From: Crambe crambe
Lineage: Eukaryota; Porifera; Demospongiae; Poecilosclerida; Crambeidae
DNA: 64,000 nt
NCBI GenBank assembly: GCA_963924555.1
Contig: OZ004582.1
Coordinates: 5,084,001-5,148,000 of the forward strand
Reading direction: 5' to 3'
A program made the translations under genes and the position numbers. The notes under the pieces were generated by a model. That model ran no database searches. It worked only from the letters and a program-made list of their open reading frames with translations, and was not told where the DNA came from. Positions 38,176-51,650 of the stretch are shown piece after piece. Numbering within the stretch: position 1 is the first letter of the stretch; every line of letters begins with the position of its first letter.

Positions 38176-38668
38176 ATAACTTCATCAAAACCTGTTAGTG
38201 TTATTTTCTTGGTGGAGCATAACACTTGTGGTTTTCTTGGTGGAGTATATGTATTTATTAAAATATCTGTGTCATACAACATCCTCAACTGTTAGCAGTG
38301 CTTGAACAACTGAGAAAACTGACCAAGTGCATCTATTATAATGGTTCTCTCCCTTTGCTTGCCCTGCAGTGGCCATTTTGAACCACATGATGATGTCACT
38401 CTCTTTTCTATCTGTAGAGGAAGATCTTGCATTGCAATTTTTTATATAGAATATTATTATGAAAATTTATGACATTGAATTGGTTATTAGTATTCCAGCA
38501 ATGCTAGTAGTTTCTCGCATTCACTAGCATAACATCCCTCCACAAGGGACAGTCCCTTCAGTTGTAGTCTTGGCAATGACAGAGTGGTGAACTTTAACCC
38601 TTTGAGTTTGAAGGTGTGGGTTTTCTGTCCGAGGATACTCCTTTCCCTCTCTTCTTGACTTCTTGATC
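38176..38668 (-). pseudogene. Orphan copy of the 3' end of CTC1
   Basis: This block matches 53205-53678 in direct orientation at high identity, covering the CTC1 3' flank and the last ~165 coding bases (LPRLQLKGLSLVEGCY). It stops abruptly inside the last exon at 38668, where it is joined within about 8 bases to a copy of NAA10 exon 7. The left edge lies about 16 bases from the end of the 6.6-kb transposon. Confidence 0.88.
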
Positions 38669-38676
38669 GCTATAGG

Positions 38677-38823
38677 AAGGAAGAGGTGGAAGCACGCTAT
38701 TACGCTGATGGAGAGGATGCTTATGCCATGAGGAGAGATCTTGATTATGTGAAGGAAGAAATCAGGAAGGAGAAAGAAGCTAGTATCAAAAGAGCAAAGA
38801 AGAACACTGAACTCTCTGTATGA
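38677..38823 (+). pseudogene. Orphan copy of NAA10 exon 7
   Basis: It is identical to 6508-6655 apart from a Gly to Asp change (DLGYVKEE to DLDYVKEE) and a few silent or 3' differences. The acceptor TATAG is kept but exons 1-6 are missing, so it cannot make NAA10. It marks the left edge of the duplicated GTPase-FN3 block. Confidence 0.93.
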
Positions 38824-39761
38824 TGTTCGAACTATTTGAAATCATAAAGAATATAATATACATCTTACTTTGAAGTGGAGGGTGGGGGTGTTGACAATAT
38901 GGCACACTGTGCTGAAAATTTTGCCCTGACCATGCCCACTTCTGCATATTGTTTGATGGTTCATCTCTCACTTGGTTCTTATATTTATTGGCAACCCACA
39001 TACACAAGGAGAGATGGCACACCAACAACCCATCAGCTAATAGATGTCAGGATTGAATATAGAATAGACCACAAGAGAATGAGGGTTGCTTTAGAAGTAA
39101 TGCACTTGTGAGTCCTGCAATATCTTAAACTCTTAGTGAATGTACTGCACCACTACTGGACTGAGTAATATAGTTCTCCATTAGCTATTGAATATAGAAA
39201 CTGTTATTAGCTATCTTGACTGTCAGCATGCAGCTATGAATGGTCTTATCTCCCCAAAATTTAGCGTTATTTCCGATTGAAAGAGACCGCAACATTACAA
39301 ACAATGATAATAGCTGCCAGCTATAATGATTGTATCTTACATTACCAAGCTTTATCATAATAGCTGCAATAATTCTAATACACTCCTTACATTTTCCATT
39401 TACTTGCCATCATTGGAGAATTCCTAATAATAAAAATTACATTCCGTCCCAGTCAGCTGTGCATGTTCACCATTGCAAAAAATTGTAATTGGATGTAGTG
39501 ATAAATAAAATTAAGACAGTTCTGTTAAATCAAGGGGACATCTTCAGTATCATTGAGAATTGTGATGGAAGTAGTCACGTGTTCATAGCTACCATGCATA
39601 TATACAAATGTATAACAAACCTAGGTTTCCTTAGTTAAGTAATAGTTATTGACTCTTGTCATAAAAAAACAAAAAAACAAAAAACAATGAAACAACAACA
39701 TCAAAAACATGATAACTAACAAAACGGGAAAAAATGATAATGTGTGCGGATGCAATCTATT

Positions 39762-42700
39762 TTAGAGAGATGTTTCAAATTCATATTCAGGTTCAAAATA
39801 TATTTCGCTTGCTGGTTTAGTAGCATGGTACATGATTATTCCACCTACACCAAGTGTAGGAAGCGAGGCAAGAACAGTAAGGGCTACTCTTGTGATATCG
39901 CTGAATTTGGTGCATTTATCTTTAAGAATTCCAACCGAAGTTTTTCGGCCATTATAGAATTTATTTTTTGCTGCCACATGAAAATCGTACGAGGTATTTG
40001 ACTCCGATCCATCAATCACTGTTTTTTGACTGTAGGTTGAAGTTGCTTTGACTATTTCTTCCTTTACTAGTTGACCTGTCCGGTTGTGTATGCATTTAAC
40101 TTCATAGTACTCCAGACCATCCTGTTCATATGGATGATTCCAACGAATTTTTATAGCATCACTACGCATTTTATCGATAATTAACTTCACAGGAGGCCCT
40201 GGGAATTTTTCTGCTGTTGTTGCTTGTATTTTTTCTTCTTCGCTATCTATAAATTCCCCCAAAGTACAAATACTGAATACATATGTTGTTTTTTGGTCAA
40301 GTCCAATTATTTTACAGTTTATTTTTTGACTATTATCAGTCAGTTTACAATTCGTTTCTTGATTAAATAATTCACTGTCTGTGAAGTCATTGGATTGATC
40401 ATCTTCATGCAATTCTATTTTATAGGCTGTCAATACATCGGGTAACTTCTTTGGCTTTGTCCAAGAGAGTTCAACTGAGCTGCTTGTTGTGTTATTAACA
40501 GCTAAATTGCTACTGGGTCTGGTCTTGCTTCATTATGGCATAGTGAACACATCTCACTTGGCTCACTTTCACCAACTCCATTTTTTAGACGTACACGAAT
40601 ATTAATATTTTCAGAAAGGGATGCAATTGAATAAGGTATTGGATATTTTTGGCTCGTATTCAATTTATAAGGAGAGCATTTTTTCCACTCTTTTTCATGG
40701 TAATACTCAATCTTCACATCTGTCACAGATGAGCCATACTCATTTTTAGGTGAATCTATAGATAGTATGAATTCTTTCAATTTTGCTTCGAACTGTATTG
40801 AGGGACGTGAAGGTCTAGCTGGTTTTCTACAACCTGTTGTTACTGTTAGTTCACTATAATCACCTCTAATATATCTGTTGAGGGCATATACTCGAAAGTC
40901 ATACTCAGTTCCAAATTTTAACCTTTTAATTTCAGTAGTAAGTTCATTTCTATCCATAAACTGTGGTAACCGTCTCCATGTTTTTTTATGTTCTGATGTT
41001 AATTTCATTTGTATACGGTATCCAAAAACTGCTCTTTCTCTTTCGTCAGGGACATCCCATGCCAATTTCACAGTATTTTCGAAAATATTCCTGGGTCTAA
41101 GATTTCGTACAGTGCCAGGTTTTGTATCAAAACTGGGATTCACAGGTACCAAATCACTTGACTTGCTGATGCCGACGTCATTTTCTGCTTGAATGCTGAT
41201 GAAGTGAATTTTATCTTCAAATGGCAATTCGATACACTCTGTTCTATCATTTTTCAATGATTCAGGTAACTCAATGATATTTTGATCCAACTGTTCTTCC
41301 TTTACATTGTACTTTGCTATTACAAGCTTCTTTGATTCTTCATTTTTGTTCAAATCTATATGAATATAGATTGACTCCTTTTCAACATGTAATAAAGGTT
41401 TTCTTGGTTTGGTTGGCTTAGCAAGTAATGTTTCTACATCCAATGATGAATTTATTCCATCATCATTTTGATTTAAAGATTTAACTTGAAATGCATATTT
41501 TGTATGTGGAGATAACTTATCAATCACTTTGGAACATTCTCTAACGTATAAAGCTCTCTTCCATTCGTTATTTCTGCATTCCACTTTATACATGTCCACT
41601 GCTAATGGATTTATGTCTGGCTTTTCCCATGACAATTCAATACTCTCACAGGTGACATTAGAAGACTTCAGGTTTACAGGTGGCCCTGGTACGATCTTAG
41701 TAAGGTCTACTGTCTCAGATTGACTAGGTTCGCTCTCACCAACATTATTTCTCATGATAACCCGAAATTTTGTACACATTTTTTCCATTGTATAGTTATC
41801 TAATGCCACAGAATATTGTAAAGGATTGGCAGATGCCTCCTCTATATTCTCTTCTTTTATAGTAATCCATTTTTTTTCATTACATTGCTTCTGAATAATA
41901 ACTTTGTTAACTGTTTCTCCATTTTCTTTCAATTTGGGTAATTTGCTGACTAAAAGAGCTAATTTTGTAGGATCATCACTGCATACTCGGGTGTTGGGGC
42001 GAAAAGGTTTATCAGGTACCCCACATGGTACAGTGATACGATAACGCTTACTAAATTCTCCGACTCTTCTCTTTGATGTGTTATAGCCTCGAAGACGAAT
42101 GTGATAAGTTTGGTTTGGGGATAATTCCTTGATTTTGGTACTGGTGATAACGAGTGGTGAATGTACATTATCATTTTTCCATGTGAAGTTGTCCTTCCCC
42201 TTTATTTGAATTTCAAACTTCTCAGCAGCATCTGGATTAATCTCAGGTTTGTCCCACTCCAGTATGACAGCCTTTTCTTTCTTCTCACCTCTTTCTGATA
42301 TTTTAATTACTAGTGGGCCTGGAATATCTGATGTCTCTTTTCATAGACTTCGTACTTTGCAGGGCCTATAGCTTTAGCCATATAACTAGACTTCAGTTCT
42401 TTCAGATTTAATGATGCCTGGGACTTAAAAACATCATTAAACACGTCTAAACAATGATCTTTAGAATCATTATAATTTTTGGACTTTAATCTTTCCATCA
42501 CAGTCTTAATCTTTTCTTCAAGAACTCCCTTCTTTCCAAAATGTAGCATTTCATCATCTGGCAGTAAATAATTGCACTCTTTGTCTAGTTTTGACTGTAT
42601 CTCATGTAGTATGCAGGAATGCATCCCCAGCAAAGTTACTGTATCAGGCTTACTGATATCTCCTTCTTCCACTGGAAATTGTATCGCATTTGGCTTTGAT

Positions 42701-44804
42701 ACTCAAGAACTAACTCTTCAGACAGAGAATCGAGTCGATTTTGACAAACTGTGTCCCAATTTAAGTTGATATCAGTTATGCCAGTGTCGGTATTCAACGC
42801 TTGTATATACTGCTTCGCTAATCGAACGAATATCTCACTGGTAAGGGGTTCATCACTTTGTAAGCACCTCTTATAACTGATACTGCTGCACAACAACTCA
42901 ATGGCTTTTTTAATTTCAGCATTAAAGTTGTGATTTAATTCGTAGATTGGAGTAAGATGTGGCTCTTCATCACTAGCAGGGTGCCTTATTTGATGACAGT
43001 CAAAAGAGGGAAAGAGAGTGAGTACATGAGACCTTCTGTCATTGTACCTGCTTTCTAGTCCCTGAGTCAGATATTTCTGTATTATATGCTCAGTAAGGGA
43101 AAGATCGTTGCTGGGCTTTATTTTACAATCACGCATCAACCAGAAAAAGTTTGGGAAAATTTTATAGTTCTTGGAAGAGTCATTATCTGTGATGGGTTCA
43201 TCACGCAAATGAATCAATCGCGATAACCCAGAGAAGCAACTGCAAATAAAATTTAATACTGCTATTAACATTGCTAATTTTGGCAGAAATATAATTTATA
43301 ACAGACAGTCAAACTCATGAAGCAGACTGTGAAATATATTCAGAGTGACTACCAATCTGTACAATCTATTTTCTGCCACCATGCAGCAACTTTATATTCT
43401 CACTGTACTCACCTTAGTGCTCTGATATGGTCTAAACCAATCATACCCTGTGTATTGTAGATCAAAGTTGAACTCAAAAGTGTTGTTAAGACGAGAATTT
43501 TAACGATTAAATCGGTCCGATTCTGTTCATCCACCATTCCTGCACTAGAACCTTCAGTGTCGAGCAGTACTACTTCGAATTCACCGAAGTCTAAAGTTGT
43601 GGTTGTCATTTGTATGCCTCGAGTGCAGACTTCATCCGAGTCACTTGCTTTGAATGCATCATTACCTCCCAATAGTCGTGACAAGAAATATGACTTCCCT
43701 GTTCTTGCTTTTCCACAAATACTTAACACTGCAAAGGGCTTCGATATTTTTTCGAATAGTTCACATGCATCATTACAGAGCACAAGTTTTCCATCTTCGT
43801 CTGATACCAACATCATACTACTTTTGGAATTGTCTAGCAGTTTATGCATTTTGCAATTTAGTACTGCAAGGACAGAATATATCATTAATAATAAGCTGAA
43901 TAACTGATAATGGTAGTGGTCACCTTCAAATAATTGACACTAGTATACTACATGTGGAATGAGTAGCCATGGGGAATTTTTGTTTTATTCATGTTTATAA
44001 TTTAATTTGTGCATGTGGTAAAGTTTTCACTGTTGTCAACGAAAACGAGGTTTTTAGTTAAATGACACATTAAAAAAAAGAGAGATCTAGTGGGAATAGA
44101 TGGGGCACTGAAATACATGTAGCTATTATTGGTACTCAGGCCATTAGTTACTGTAGTATATCCATTGTAAAATGCATGCAGTTGCTGGTCATGGATCACA
44201 ACTTGAATAGCCCTTATCAATGTATAACCACTTGCACGTATAGAGGAAAGCCACACATCTATTCAGGGACAGCCTCAAGTTTACACAGCTGTTCATCTCA
44301 ACCAACTTGCAATTCAGTGTAGCTACAAGTTTTATTTATTTATTGTCAAAAGGAAGTTTGCTATCCATCATGTGTTAATTTTAATGCTTACCTGGATGAG
44401 ATGGAGGTTCACTTTCCACTGCTTTTGCTGGAAAATTACAAAATTTAATTAGAAACATGTAGAAACTTACTCAGGGTATGAGTAAGTATGAATTTAGGTG
44501 TGGAATCTAATAATGTTAGCTAGTGAGTTTGAGTGGTGAAGTTAGCTAATTCCTTCTTATTTCAAATCTTTCCCTTTTTCCCAGGATCATGCACTCAGGC
44601 TACAGCACTTAATTTTTATCCCACAAGTCTAGACCTCTGTGAGCATAGCCTATAATGAGGCTAATTATATAACTACTCAGTGAGAAATCCTATACATGTG
44701 TTGTTGGAGTGATTGTTTTCCAAAAGGTATAGCTTTTATAGTATATAGCTGACACTGTGACTTACCTACATCTACCATTTCCCATTCTGATAAATCACCA
44801 ATTT
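39762..44804 (-). pseudogene. Second, frameshifted copy of the GTPase-FN3 gene
   Basis: It is the near-identical partner of 7544-12653 plus 17968-18006, with the same exons (GTPase 43413-43863, small exon 44392-44427, early exon 44766-44804). The GTPase exon is intact: GKARTGKS and DTEG are kept. The large exon is broken at least three times relative to copy 1: a 4-base loss near 42687, a 1-base loss in a T run near 42340, and a 1-base loss near 40507. Several other gaps are in frame (for example KFNQ to NQ, and 6 bases near 40756). It is therefore a pseudogene as written, though the two 1-base gaps could be sequencing errors. It lacks the retroelements present in copy 1. Confidence 0.85.
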
Positions 44805-44817
44805 CTTTGATGTACAA

Positions 44818-44988
<171 letters not shown>

Positions 44989-45016
44989 CATAATCTATTC
45001 AACTTATATTGCAATA

Positions 45017-46764
45017 CCGGTGTCAAGTAAAAATGGGGACCACCACAAAATGGGGACCCCCATCCCCATTTTTAAGCAATTTTGGGGACCCTCATCCCCA
45101 AATTTATCATAAATATGGGGATCCCTCAAGAATTTTAGGGACCCCCCATTTTTAAGTTATTTTGGGGATCCCCATGCCCAAATTAATCATAAATATGGGG
45201 ATCCCTCAATAATTTTAGGGACCCCCCATTTTTAAGTTATTTTGGGGATCCCCATGCCCAAATTAATCATAAATATGGGGATCCCTCAATAATTTTGGGG
45301 ACCCCCTGATATGGACAATTTATCGATATTAATGATTTTTTATCTGTAGCTATAGCTATAGCTACTTAGCACACATATTACAATACCAAATCCATTTATT
45401 ATTTTTTTTGTTCTTCCAGCTATGACAGTCCTCAGGAGAATTATCACCAGCTGGCTATAGCATGGGTGTAAGAAGCAGGGGGGCTGGGGGGGGGGGCTTC
45501 AGCCCCCCCCACTCAAAATGCACATAGGCATTAGTATATGCAAAACAGATGCTGCATGTCAACTAAGTATTAGCTAATAACACCTACTAGCTAAGTATTA
45601 ACATCACAGAATGAGATGACATTGGTTAATTAAGTATTAGTAACACCTAACTCAGCAGTTAGCTTGGCTCTACTATGGCACAGAGGAGAATTCATCGCTC
45701 CAATTCAGTTCTCAAATTGATACAGGTAACTATCGATGTAAGATTGCATATGTACATTATAATAAAAATTATTGTATTTGCAAGTGATGATGCTGGTCCA
45801 TCTTCAGAGACCTCAATCACAAGCACTGATGCCACTGCATAGGCGGTGGAACAGGTAAGGCCAGTCAGGCCCAGGCCTGACCAATATTTTGGGAAAAACA
45901 AGATTAATTATTAAGTGGCTATTAAAATATTTTGGGATTAATTATTATGTGGCTATCAATCAATAACTTAAATACATAATGATGCTCAAGTATAGCAAAC
46001 TGTAGAACTTCGGTGTTCTGGGGAATTATGTTTCAATTTTGGGCTTGACCAATCGAATCTTGCTTCCAACACCTCTGCACTGTTGAGCCAGTTGATGGTA
46101 CATTGGTATCCAAAAATGGGTGTGGTTAAGGAAAGTGGCTATAGTTATCCAGTGAGAGCCATACACATTCTGGCACTCCCTTCTCTGAATGTCAAATCCA
46201 GAATGCCCACTGCTAGTGAAGTGGGCTGTAATCCTTTCATATTTGGAAATTTTCCCTGAGAAACTTAGTACCAGCTGCATCACTCAGTAAGCCACTTGCC
46301 CTTAGTAAGGCAGTTTTGTCCTCATTAAATCCTTCTTCCAATATTGAACAGGCTTATAAACAAGATTACAATAAAATTATTCATGAGTTTACGTTGACAT
46401 GTTCCAACCTGTGGAAAACTTTAATACAAATGAATTGCTTAGCCACGATAGCTATTATAGCTACATATTATAGGTTGAAATATATAACCAGGCCAATAAT
46501 ATTTTTTACAGACTAGATCATTGGTTCGGTGCAGCTATCATCATGAATAGTTGCAGCATCTTCAACCTGCCACAAGCTTGGATTTAGCTCGAGAATTTGC
46601 CTTACCTACTCAAATAAAGTCATATAATCGCCTATAGACATAAATGCCCTGCACATGGCTATAAACTCTACCCTCATAGTGACAGGGCTATGGAAATGTT
46701 AGTTGTGCACCAATTCATGGGTTGTTAATGCACCAGGGTCTCACCCTCCCCCCCCCCCCCCCCC

Positions 46765-46834
<70 letters not shown>

Positions 46835-47157
46835 ATGGATGATCAATATAAGCCTAAGCCTAAGGGCTCATAGCTAGCTAATATTATTATAAAACAAGGC
46901 TAGCCGCATGCAACTGTTGTTTACTTTATTAGAGTTTACAACTATTATGCCCCAGTTAGTCCACCAGTTTTTTTCTTAGGGTTATAATTATAGTTTGTCA
47001 CCCTCAAAGCCTTCAAAGCTGGCATACGCATGCGTGAATGGGCGCGCGGTGAGCATGCATGGGGTCCCTAATTTTACAGGGGGGACCCTAATTTTACGAT
47101 AATTTTGGGGTTGGGGGTCCCCAAATTTATGGGGTCCCTAAATTTACGTGACACCGG
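45017..47157. mobile_element. 2.1-kb DNA transposon with CCGGTGTCA ends
   Basis: CCGGTGTCAAGTAAAAATGG at the left is mirrored at the right as the complement of CCGGTGTCACGTAAATTTAG. Both sides have subterminal GGGGACCCCC-type repeats (45050-45310 and 47060-47140). It is related to the middle transposon at 20367. No coding sequence was recognised. The similarity between the two GTPase-FN3 loci ends exactly at its left end (GCAATACCG), so one duplication breakpoint coincides with this terminus. Confidence 0.75.
46746..46831. repeat. (C)n(TC)n simple repeat
   Basis: A run of about 29 C is followed by about 28 TC units, inside the 2.1-kb element. Confidence 0.95.
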
Positions 47158-48943
47158 GACTTTTTTTTTGTCTGTTTTTGTTGTTGTTTTTTTTTTTTGG
47201 AAGATCCGCGAAGCGCTTCATGCACTTCCTTTTGTATTTAACTGCCCATGGTTTGATCCCTAGCTACATGTATCTGTTTGAAAAGAAAAATGGCATTATT
47301 GCATAATTTTATTTCTGACTTAACTTGCCTGCTGATCTGTTGGACTGCAACTAACCGTAAGTTGAAGTCTGTAGCTATAATTATTTGTGGCTTGTAGCTA
47401 TAGCTTTGCCCATGTGCATGTTTAGCATGAACTATGGTCTGAATCAAGAATAGGCCCGGTACAACTAAAGCCCAAAGTGTCTTATGATCTGCATAGGTTA
47501 CTTTTGTGTACATAGTAGTGTGATTAGCTACCTCCTCTTCAAGAGCCTGGATATGGTGGAAACTCTTTCTGAAATAGGGACACAATACTAAAACATTTAC
47601 AATGGGGAGAGAAAAGAAACTTTGATAAACCTTTCTAAAGCTAGGCTGCGTTGTTGGTAATTATAGTCAAGTGAGTAAGCCATTTTCTGAGATGACAGGG
47701 ATGATGAGAGTATACCGATTAAACTAAGAGATAATTCCATCACCATTGGGTATCTGGCTATCTACGTATAGAGAGTGCCAGATAAACAGAGGAGTAAACT
47801 AGTGCATATCTAATTTAACCAATTTACTATCAAGTGGCTGGTGAGGAACCTTAGACTAATACTAACAGGTCCCCCAGGACCAACCTTCTGAAGGATGCAG
47901 CTCAGAGACACCTCAATTGAGGGGTGGAGTTGAGTGGACTCCAGTAGATCCTGCTTGGTGGGAGTGATGGTCTCAACCTGCACTGCAGGTAGAGATCCGC
48001 TAACTCACCATCTCACTTGCACCATGTACCAGGGGGCCACCCGTCCATGTACTTTACTGTATCTAGGATGTAGTATCCAGTCTATTTAGTATATACAAGC
48101 TTGTTTGCTATTGGTTAGTACAGTGCCTCAGCTCTTTGATTGTGGCATGTTAACACGGCCTGGGCTGGACAAGCTAGTTATCTTTTTCCAGCCAGTTGTG
48201 CGTTGTTGCATGTTGTACTCTAGTCATTATTGCCTTGTTGTTTTTCACTGCCAACCAAACAAATATGACAATACCATAAATGGAAGAGTGTGCATGTTCA
48301 GTAGACGGTCAAAGGTAACACTCTGACAAGCACTTTTGTCACACAGAAAATGTAATTGCATTCTCATTGGTCAGCAATAGTGAAATATCAGATGAACTTC
48401 ATTTAGTATGGGAGATTAAACCACCTATAGGTAGTATGACCTGAGAATCAGCTTGCTTGCTGTGCTTGGTCACTGAATAAATGTACTTTCTGCACCATTT
48501 TTTAATAACTGGACCAGATGTAGCTAATGCACATATAGCACACACTTGCAGTGCAATAACACACATAGCAACAGAAATGTATTTTTCTTTAAAAGCAATC
48601 AACTGATTCAAATAGTGGTTTATTTTGATCGAATAAGAACGTACTTCAGTAGCATTTCTATATAGCACTTATTATATATCTATGCTTATGGCTTCTATCA
48701 CTCTATAAGTACAACCAGCCCATCAAAGAGATAACTGATGAAGCCAAAATAAACATTCTATTATTTTGGGACAATTACAGTAATTGTTTTGATTCTGTTT
48801 AGAAAGGTCAATAAAAGCAGTTGGTACATGTATCTACATAGAAAAAATAACAACAAAGTTCAGCTGAGGGAGAGCTAGAGGGATGGGGCAGGAATTTTTG
48901 CCACAGATGGAGAGGATGAAATAAAATATTACAATTATCATAG
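47158..48943. other. Spacer before the receptor gene
   Basis: No supported gene. The 5' exon of the receptor, with the signal peptide, may lie here but was not recognised. Confidence 0.4.
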
Positions 48944-50470
48944 GTGCTAGTGCACTGACCCTGTCTCCTCCCTTTCATCTTGCTTGTGATGGAGAAGAAG
49001 TAGAGTTCACTTGTACCACTAGGCAGACATTTGTGCGCTGGAATATTACTACACCTGAAATGAACTACCCAACTCAAGAATTGACTCAATTTCATCTGGG
49101 AAGGATGCCTCCCTTTGCCACAAATGATGATGTATTTACATTCAGAACAGTGTCCTATACTAGTTCCACTATGGAACTAGTGACTACTGTTAGTGTGAAT
49201 GCCAGAGAGGAACTAGCTGGAACTATGGTGCAATGTCTTACATTTGTGTCAGGAGAGATGAGGAAGGAAACTGCAATCATAAGAGTTAGAGGTGATTATA
49301 ACTGCAGACAAAATAAATCATGTTTTCATAATAGCTATAGCAATTAATATGTGCAGTATAGTAGCAATACTATGCTGTATATGTTTATCTATGCAGGTGT
49401 ACCTACACCATTTAATCTGACACTTCCTACTACCTTGGATCTGGAATTTGGGAGGACTAGCATTACAGCCATTAATGTATCCTGGACACAACAGGATGGT
49501 GCTGAATACAATAGTTTCATCAGTCCACCTATTCCATATAGCAATGCTTCAAGGACTAGCATAATCATACCCAATGTCCCCTTCAATGTCCAGTACAATG
49601 TCACTGTAGTGGCTCATAGATGTGATGGCAGCTACACTTCATCTGCCACACTGAATTACAGTAAGTCTAATCTGAATGATCAGTGGCTGTAATAATGTGA
49701 TGTCTATTTTCTCACTAACTTAAGGTGAGCAGTGTACATTTCTTTCATAAACCATTCCATATTCATGTAGGTCGCTGTATCTTCCCATCCATCAATCCAA
49801 GTCTGAGATTATTAACTGGTGTGAGTGTGGCATCAGCTCCTGAAGGCACTGTCATCTCATTCATATGCAATAATGAAAATCAAGTATTGGATGGCATAGA
49901 TAATGCCACATGTATTGAGGGTAGGTGGAGTCCAAATATTGATGGTGTCATGTGCAGAGGTAAGTAGCTCTTCATCCTTATCATAATATGAAATGGTTGA
50001 GCATTCCTATTCCAGGAGAGTGTGGGTTACCTATGTTTGGAGATGATGTGGTGGTCATAGATGACTTTAACACTACATCTGAAGGATCTTACTTCGACTT
50101 CACTTGTGCTGATGGTTTGAGTCCAACTGCTATCATAAGAACTATCTGCTCACCAAGCGGCTCCTGGAATCCAGATCCTGCACATGCCATATGTGTCAAT
50201 ACTAGTACTAATCCCACCACTGGTATTGATGGAACTCCTCCTCCAGTATCATTAACTATACTGACTGTGATATGCAGCATTGCATTTTTTGTTGTGGGAC
50301 TGGTTGGTGGGATTGCTTGTGGTTCTCTAGTCATATATTGCTGTAATAGAGACAAACACGACCTCCAACCCAGCCAGCCTCCACCTGCTCCATTTTATGA
50401 GGCCATCATACTCCCAGCTAAAGAAGAACTGGAACTAAAGGACAATGTAGCATATGGACACTCATTTTAG
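48944..50470 (+). CDS. Membrane receptor: Ig-like, FN3, two sushi domains, TM
   Basis: Four exons (48944-49291, 49397-49660, 49771-49959, 50016-50470) join in one phase, each close to one domain. Exon 1: Ig-like, with cysteines in LACDG, FTCTT and VQCLTF and the core W in FVRWN. Exon 2: FN3 (INVSWTQQ .. NVTVVAHRC). Exons 3 and 4: sushi/CCP modules, each with four cysteines and the terminal GRWSPNIDGVMC or GSWNPDPAHAIC pattern. A 25-residue hydrophobic helix (about TILTVICSIAFFVVGLVGGI) follows, then a 45-residue cytoplasmic tail with a proline patch and NVAYGHSF. There are several N-glycosylation sites. The first exon with start and signal peptide lies upstream and was not found. The architecture suggests a cell-surface adhesion or immune-type receptor; the ligand is unknown. 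Confidence 0.82.
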
Positions 50471-50561
50471 ATGTTTATGTTTATTATAAACTACAAGTGC
50501 AATTGGGGTTAATTGCATTGGGAACTAATGAGGGAAAATGTATTAGTCTATCATCAGCTAG

Positions 50562-50822
50562 CTAGCTAGCTAGAGACAGCTGAGTAATATTATGATTTCG
50601 AATAATTGGATATTCAAATACATGCGCATGCGTATTATAGAAAAGATGGCTTCCTAATTGAATTAGTCGAGTGCTGCGCTCCATAGTGTCTCCTTTTTCA
50701 TCGACTCTTTCGAGGATCAACGAGTAGAAAAGATCGTAGTTGGTAGAATTTGGAGTGGATTTGTCCAGAAATCATGGCTGTAGCTTGAGTGGTTCGAGAG
50801 ATATGATTGTCTAAGAATAATA
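50562..50822. repeat. Direct repeat, left copy
   Basis: About 260 bases from AGCTAGCTAGAGACAGCTGA to GATTGTCTAAGAATAATA, repeated at 51381-51650 with few changes. Both contain CATGCGCATGCG. Confidence 0.9.
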
Positions 50823-50838
50823 ATAATAATAATAATAA

Positions 50839-51119
50839 TAAGGGAAAAAGCATTTCGTGAAATGAAAAAAGATGTAGGGATGACCACTGCTCAAAAAAAT
50901 AAGGAAACAAGAAGGATGGAATCTTTGTTCTGTATATCCAGCCAACAATCCCTACATATACGTCGGGTAGCTTCAGATTATAGTGTAGTAATGTACGTAT
51001 ATGTAGGGATTGTTGGCTGGATATACAGAACAAAGATTCCATCCTTCTTGTTTCCTTACTTTTTTGAGCAGTGGTCATCCCTACATCTTTTTTCATTTCA
51101 CGAAATGCTTTTTCCCTTA
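50839..51119. repeat. Near-perfect 125-base inverted repeat (long hairpin)
   Basis: Arms 50839-50963 and 50995-51119 are complementary with only about one mismatch, around a 31-base loop. RNA from either strand would fold into a stem of about 125 pairs. The stem lies between two 260-base direct repeats, so the whole 50562-51650 unit may be one mobile or duplicated structure. No coding function is likely, although each arm has a short open frame. Confidence 0.93.
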
Positions 51120-51380
51120 CTTGTTCCTGGTCTTTTTTCCTCTCTTTTATGGTTTTAGCTATGTATAGAGTTCATTCTTCTATGTGTATGCAGGGACAGA
51201 TGAAAGAAGAATAGTTCTCCAATAGCATACCAGCCCAATCATTATCAACGAGTCAAGGTGGAGGTAGAAGATGCTGAAATAGAGTCTACCTTGTTGAATC
51301 TAAATCCCCGAGTCGATACAGTAGTCTATTATCATCATCATTATTCTAGCTACATATACCTATACCTAGGACCTAGCTAG

Positions 51381-51650
51381 CTAGCTAGCTAGAGGCAGCT
51401 GAGTAATATTATAATTTCGAATAATTGGATATCAAATACATGCGCATGCGTATTATAGAAAAGATGGCTTCCTAATTGAATTAGTCGAGTGCTGTGCTCC
51501 TTAGTGTCTCCTTTTTCATCGACTCTTTCGAGGATCAACGAGTAGAAAAGATCGTAGTTCGTAGAATTTGGAGTGGATTTGTCCAGAAATCATAGTTGTA
51601 GCTTGAGTGATTCGAGAGATATGGTTGTCTAAGAAGAATAATAAGGCCAC
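51381..51650. repeat. Direct repeat, right copy
   Basis: Matches 50562-50822 in direct orientation at roughly 95 percent by eye. It follows a plain spacer (51120-51380) with no gene. Confidence 0.9.

Noticed and set aside
50698-51158. Similar small proteins on opposite strands
   Set aside because: They are the two arms of the inverted repeat read in mirror orientation.
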